Of a stretch of DNA of 40,948 bases, positions 39,176 through 40,948 are shown piece by piece. Source of the stretch: Ga0077530 sp035565975. Lineage in GTDB: Bacteria; Pseudomonadota; Alphaproteobacteria; Rhizobiales; Hyphomicrobiaceae. Where the stretch lies: the NCBI GenBank assembly GCA_035565975.1, contig DATMRT010000011.1, forward strand, positions 1-40,948, given 5' to 3'. Each line of letters starts with the position of its first letter. The first letter of the stretch is position 1. Below the pieces are notes generated by a model, which worked only from the letters and a program-made list of their open reading frames with translations, had not been told where the DNA came from and made no database searches. The translations under genes were made by a program, and so were the position numbers.

Positions 39176-39412
39176 TCAGTCCTTCGGGGGCGCCGTCGTC
39201 AGCGCGAGCGCGTGCAAGACGCCACCCATCCGACCTTCGAGCGCGTCATAGACCATCTTGTGCTGCTGCACGCGCGTCTTGCCCTTGAACTGCGGTGCCA
39301 CGACATGCGCCGCGTAGTGATCGCCATCCCCTGCCAGATCCTTGATCGTCACCTCGGCGCCCGGAAAGCGCTCCCTGATGAGTTTCTCGATCTCGCTGGC
39401 GTCCATCGGCAT
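39176..39412 (-). CDS. BolA family protein
   Basis: The 78-residue protein is a small BolA: IEKLIRERFPGAEVTIKDLAGDGDHYAAHVVAPQFKGKTRVQQHKMVYDALEGRMGGVLHALALTT. H32 and H67 are the residues that in relatives help bind a [2Fe-2S] cluster with a CGFS glutaredoxin. The RVQQHKMVY helix is the family signature. GGAG lies eight bases before the ATG at 39412. Its likely partner grxD is 1.3 kb downstream on the same strand. The upstream side contains the REP-like palindromes. Confidence 0.95.
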   Translation of the reverse strand: MPMDASEIEKLIRERFPGAEVTIKDLAGDGDHYAAHVVAPQFKGKTRVQQHKMVYDALEGRMGGVLHALALTTAPPKD

Positions 39413-39437
39413 TGGTAGGGCTCCTTGAGAGGCTTCT

Positions 39438-39553
39438 CCTTCTCCCCGTCCTTGCGGGGAGAAGGTCGGGATCAGGGGCGGCAGCTTGCGCTGACGTTCG
39501 CGTATACCGCCGCCCCTCACCCTAACCCTCTCCCCGTACGGACGGGGAGAGGG
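39438..39553. repeat. REP/RIME-like palindromic element
   Basis: Two perfect hairpins bound this 116-base element: CCTTCTCCCCG/CGGGGAGAAGG (39438-39448 and 39455-39465) and CCCTCTCCCCGT/ACGGGGAGAGGG (39526-39537 and 39542-39553). Between them AGGGGCGG and CCGCCCCT can also pair, so the whole can fold as one structure. This CTTCTCCCCG...CGCCCCTCACCCTAACCCTC pattern is a widespread intergenic repeat in Hyphomicrobiales. It lies between the aldo/keto reductase stop and bolA, and may shape their mRNA. Confidence 0.85.
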
Positions 39554-39561
39554 AATTTCGT

Positions 39562-40560
39562 TCAGCGCGGTTCACCGACGAACGTCTGCTGGATCTCACG
39601 CACGCGGGCCATGGCGGCCGGCGGCAGCGGCCCCTTCTCGATGGCCGCGATCGCACCCGCCACCTGCTCGAAGGTCGCAACGCCGACCTGCGTGGTCGAG
39701 AGCGAAGGCTGTGCCAGAGCATAGCGGATGGCAAGCTCGGTCAGGCTGCCGGCGTGGCCCTCGTCGACGAGCGGGCGGAAGCGGCGAGCGCGCTCGACAT
39801 CGCGGGCGTAGTCCGAACCCGAGCCGATCGGCGGCACCACGGCCCAGCCGCGCGGATGACGCACCATCTCGCCGCTGAGCGCGCCGCCGGCAAGCACGCG
39901 GATGCAGATCGTGCCGATGCCGGCATCGCGCGCGCGCGCCATGAGACGCTTGTAGTCCTGCGCCGGGTAGCCCTCAGCCATCGGCGCCACAGCGGAGGGG
40001 TTCAGCGCATTCATGCAGATCTGCGCCGAGTCCATGACGCCGGCCGCGACCACCTTGTCGACCTCACTGATATCTCCCAGCGCCGTGAAGCCGAGATAGC
40101 GGATCTTGCCCGCTTCGCGCAGCTTCTGGAAGGCGGGCACGACATCGTCGAGAACGTGGGCCGCCGTCAGCGTTTCGCCGCTGGCATCGGGCGTCAGCGG
40201 ATTGTGGAGCTGGTAGAGATCGACACTGTCGCGCCCCATGCGCTTCAGGCTTTCGTCGAGCGCGGCATTGATTCTGGCGGCGATCCGGCCACGATCCGCA
40301 CTCGGGATGCGCACCTTGGTGCCGATCAGCGCTTTGGGCTTGAGCTTCTTGAGGAGCTTTCCGAGATTGATCTCGGATGCACCATCGCCATAGCCGGGCG
40401 CGGTATCGAAGAAGTTCACGCCGTGCTCGAGCGCCATCGCGGCAGCGCGCTCCTGCTCGGCCGCATCGGCCTTCACCATCAGCCCGCCGACCGCACCGCA
40501 GCCGAACGTCAGCACCGACACCTGCTCACCGGTCCGGCCGAGCATTCGTTTCTCGATCAT
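39562..40560 (-). CDS. Aldo/keto reductase
   Basis: The 332-residue protein has the aldo/keto reductase barrel. The catalytic tetrad is D52 (NFFDTAPGYG), Y57, K82 (ALIGTKVRI) and H119 (LYQLHNP). The NADPH-binding segment is in the C-terminal third. The N-terminal RMLGRTGEQVSVLTFGCGAVGG is typical. Family members reduce aldehydes and ketones in the cytoplasm; the true substrate is unknown. GGAGG precedes the ATG. It is followed by the REP-like element and bolA on the same strand, and preceded by the dehydrogenase fragment 49 bases upstream. Confidence 0.93.
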   Translation of the reverse strand: MIEKRMLGRTGEQVSVLTFGCGAVGGLMVKADAAEQERAAAMALEHGVNFFDTAPGYGDGASEINLGKLLKKLKPKALIGTKVRIPSADRGRIAARINAALDESLKRMGRDSVDLYQLHNPLTPDASGETLTAAHVLDDVVPAFQKLREAGKIRYLGFTALGDISEVDKVVAAGVMDSAQICMNALNPSAVAPMAEGYPAQDYKRLMARARDAGIGTICIRVLAGGALSGEMVRHPRGWAVVPPIGSGSDYARDVERARRFRPLVDEGHAGSLTELAIRYALAQPSLSTTQVGVATFEQVAGAIAAIEKGPLPPAAMARVREIQQTFVGEPR

Positions 40561-40609
40561 GCGTTCCTCCTCTTGCCGTGCCCGCTCTTACGGCTGGCTC
40601 GTGCGTCAA

Positions 40610-40948
40610 TCACTTCTTGAAAAACTGCTCCAGGATCGCGACGTCCTTCTTCGGCCCATCCTGATCGGCGGCGATATCGCGATAGAGATCGGCAATACCT
40701 CTGTAGATCGCGGCCGTGGACTTGCGCCCGCTCTGATCGGCGATCTCCTCCATCTCACCGACAAAGCGATAGGCCTTCACGAACATGTCCGGCACCGACC
40801 AGCTCACGCCCTTGAGGATGTTCGGCTGGCTGCGCTGCAACTCCTCGAGCAGCGCTTCCTTGGCGCCGTACTTGTCGGCCATGAGGATGGACGCGGATGC
40901 GAGCGCGGTCAGCCCCTTGCCGATCGCCGCATACGACATCTTGAGCGC
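40610..40948 (-). CDS. DUF1932 NAD(P)-dependent oxidoreductase, C-terminal part (cut by window edge)
   Basis: This minus-strand frame runs off the right edge; the first visible codons are ALKMSYAAIGKGLTALASAS. It matches the DUF1932 (6-phosphogluconate dehydrogenase-like C-terminal) domain found after a Rossmann domain in NAD(P)-dependent oxidoreductases. ILMADKYGAKEALLEELQRSQP and FVGEMEEIADQSG are family-like. The Rossmann part with the cofactor motif must lie beyond the window. An ATG at 40939 should not be taken as the start. It probably shares a transcript with the aldo/keto reductase 49 bases downstream. Confidence 0.82.
   Translation of the reverse strand, partial: ALKMSYAAIGKGLTALASASILMADKYGAKEALLEELQRSQPNILKGVSWSVPDMFVKAYRFVGEMEEIADQSGRKSTAAIYRGIADLYRDIAADQDGPKKDVAILEQFFKK

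Noticed and set aside
1..40948. Prophage or large mobile island
   Set aside because: No integrase, transposase, structural or partition gene was found; the only insertion-like signal is the short toxin-antitoxin cassette.

Overview
The window is GC-rich DNA from an alphaproteobacterium, almost certainly of the order Hyphomicrobiales (Rhizobiales). The pointers are a two-domain cold-shock protein followed by a DUF192 gene and tRNA-Pro, an 82-residue Hfq followed by HflX, a DUF2865 protein, an Omp31-like beta-barrel protein, argB overlapping a HAD pyrimidine nucleotidase, a CGFS glutaredoxin near a BolA gene, and a RIME/REP-like palindrome typical of the order. I cannot name a genus. Most of the window is ordinary chromosomal housekeeping sequence; no integrase, transposase, phage structural gene or CRISPR array was seen.

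Layout. 1-4.7 kb: SAM methyltransferase, a CbpA/CbpM co-chaperone pair, two small unknown or lipocalin-like genes, and a DUF2189 membrane protein whose frame runs antisense into tRNA-Pro(UGG). 4.7-11.2 kb: cspA-DUF192-tRNA-Pro on the minus strand; then gloA, a BaiN/HI0933-like flavoprotein, hfq, hflX, a YqaA-type membrane protein and dsbB on the plus strand. 11.3-14 kb: outer-membrane protein, and argB with the nucleotidase. 14.2-17.2 kb: an unusual protein joining a detached Clp N-terminal domain to a proline-rich linker, a beta-rich domain and a C-terminal membrane anchor; then a DUF2865 protein. 17.3-18.1 kb: an AbrB/MazE-Doc toxin-antitoxin cassette bracketed by an 81/82-bp direct repeat that duplicates the 3' end of the neighbouring mutT gene. 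18.0-22.3 kb: mutT with an ABC1/UbiB-like kinase, an EVE-domain protein, a DUF3016 protein and a ring-cleaving dioxygenase-like VOC protein.

22.4-26.2 kb holds the clearest metabolic unit: a Tat-exported NrtA/CmpA-type binding protein, a permease, an ATPase and cyanase (cynS), closed by a strong hairpin. Together they should import cyanate (or a related small anion) and break it down to ammonia and CO2. 26.3-35.2 kb: L,D-transpeptidase, msrB-msrA methionine sulfoxide repair, Gly-rich secreted protein, flavin reductase, CBS-BON protein, guaA, several small or unknown proteins, and ndk with a strong terminator. 35.2-40.9 kb: HSL-type esterase, PqiA-like protein, grxD, a small acidic/basic protein, a TIM-barrel isomerase, bolA, aldo/keto reductase, and a DUF1932 dehydrogenase cut by the window edge.

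The two most unusual things are the toxin-antitoxin insertion with its mutT-derived flanking repeat (17256-18105) and the membrane-tethered Clp-N protein (14234-16054). Redox and damage repair recur across the window (DsbB, MsrA/B, Grx, GloA, Nudix), but these genes are spread over many transcription units and I do not claim they form one system.
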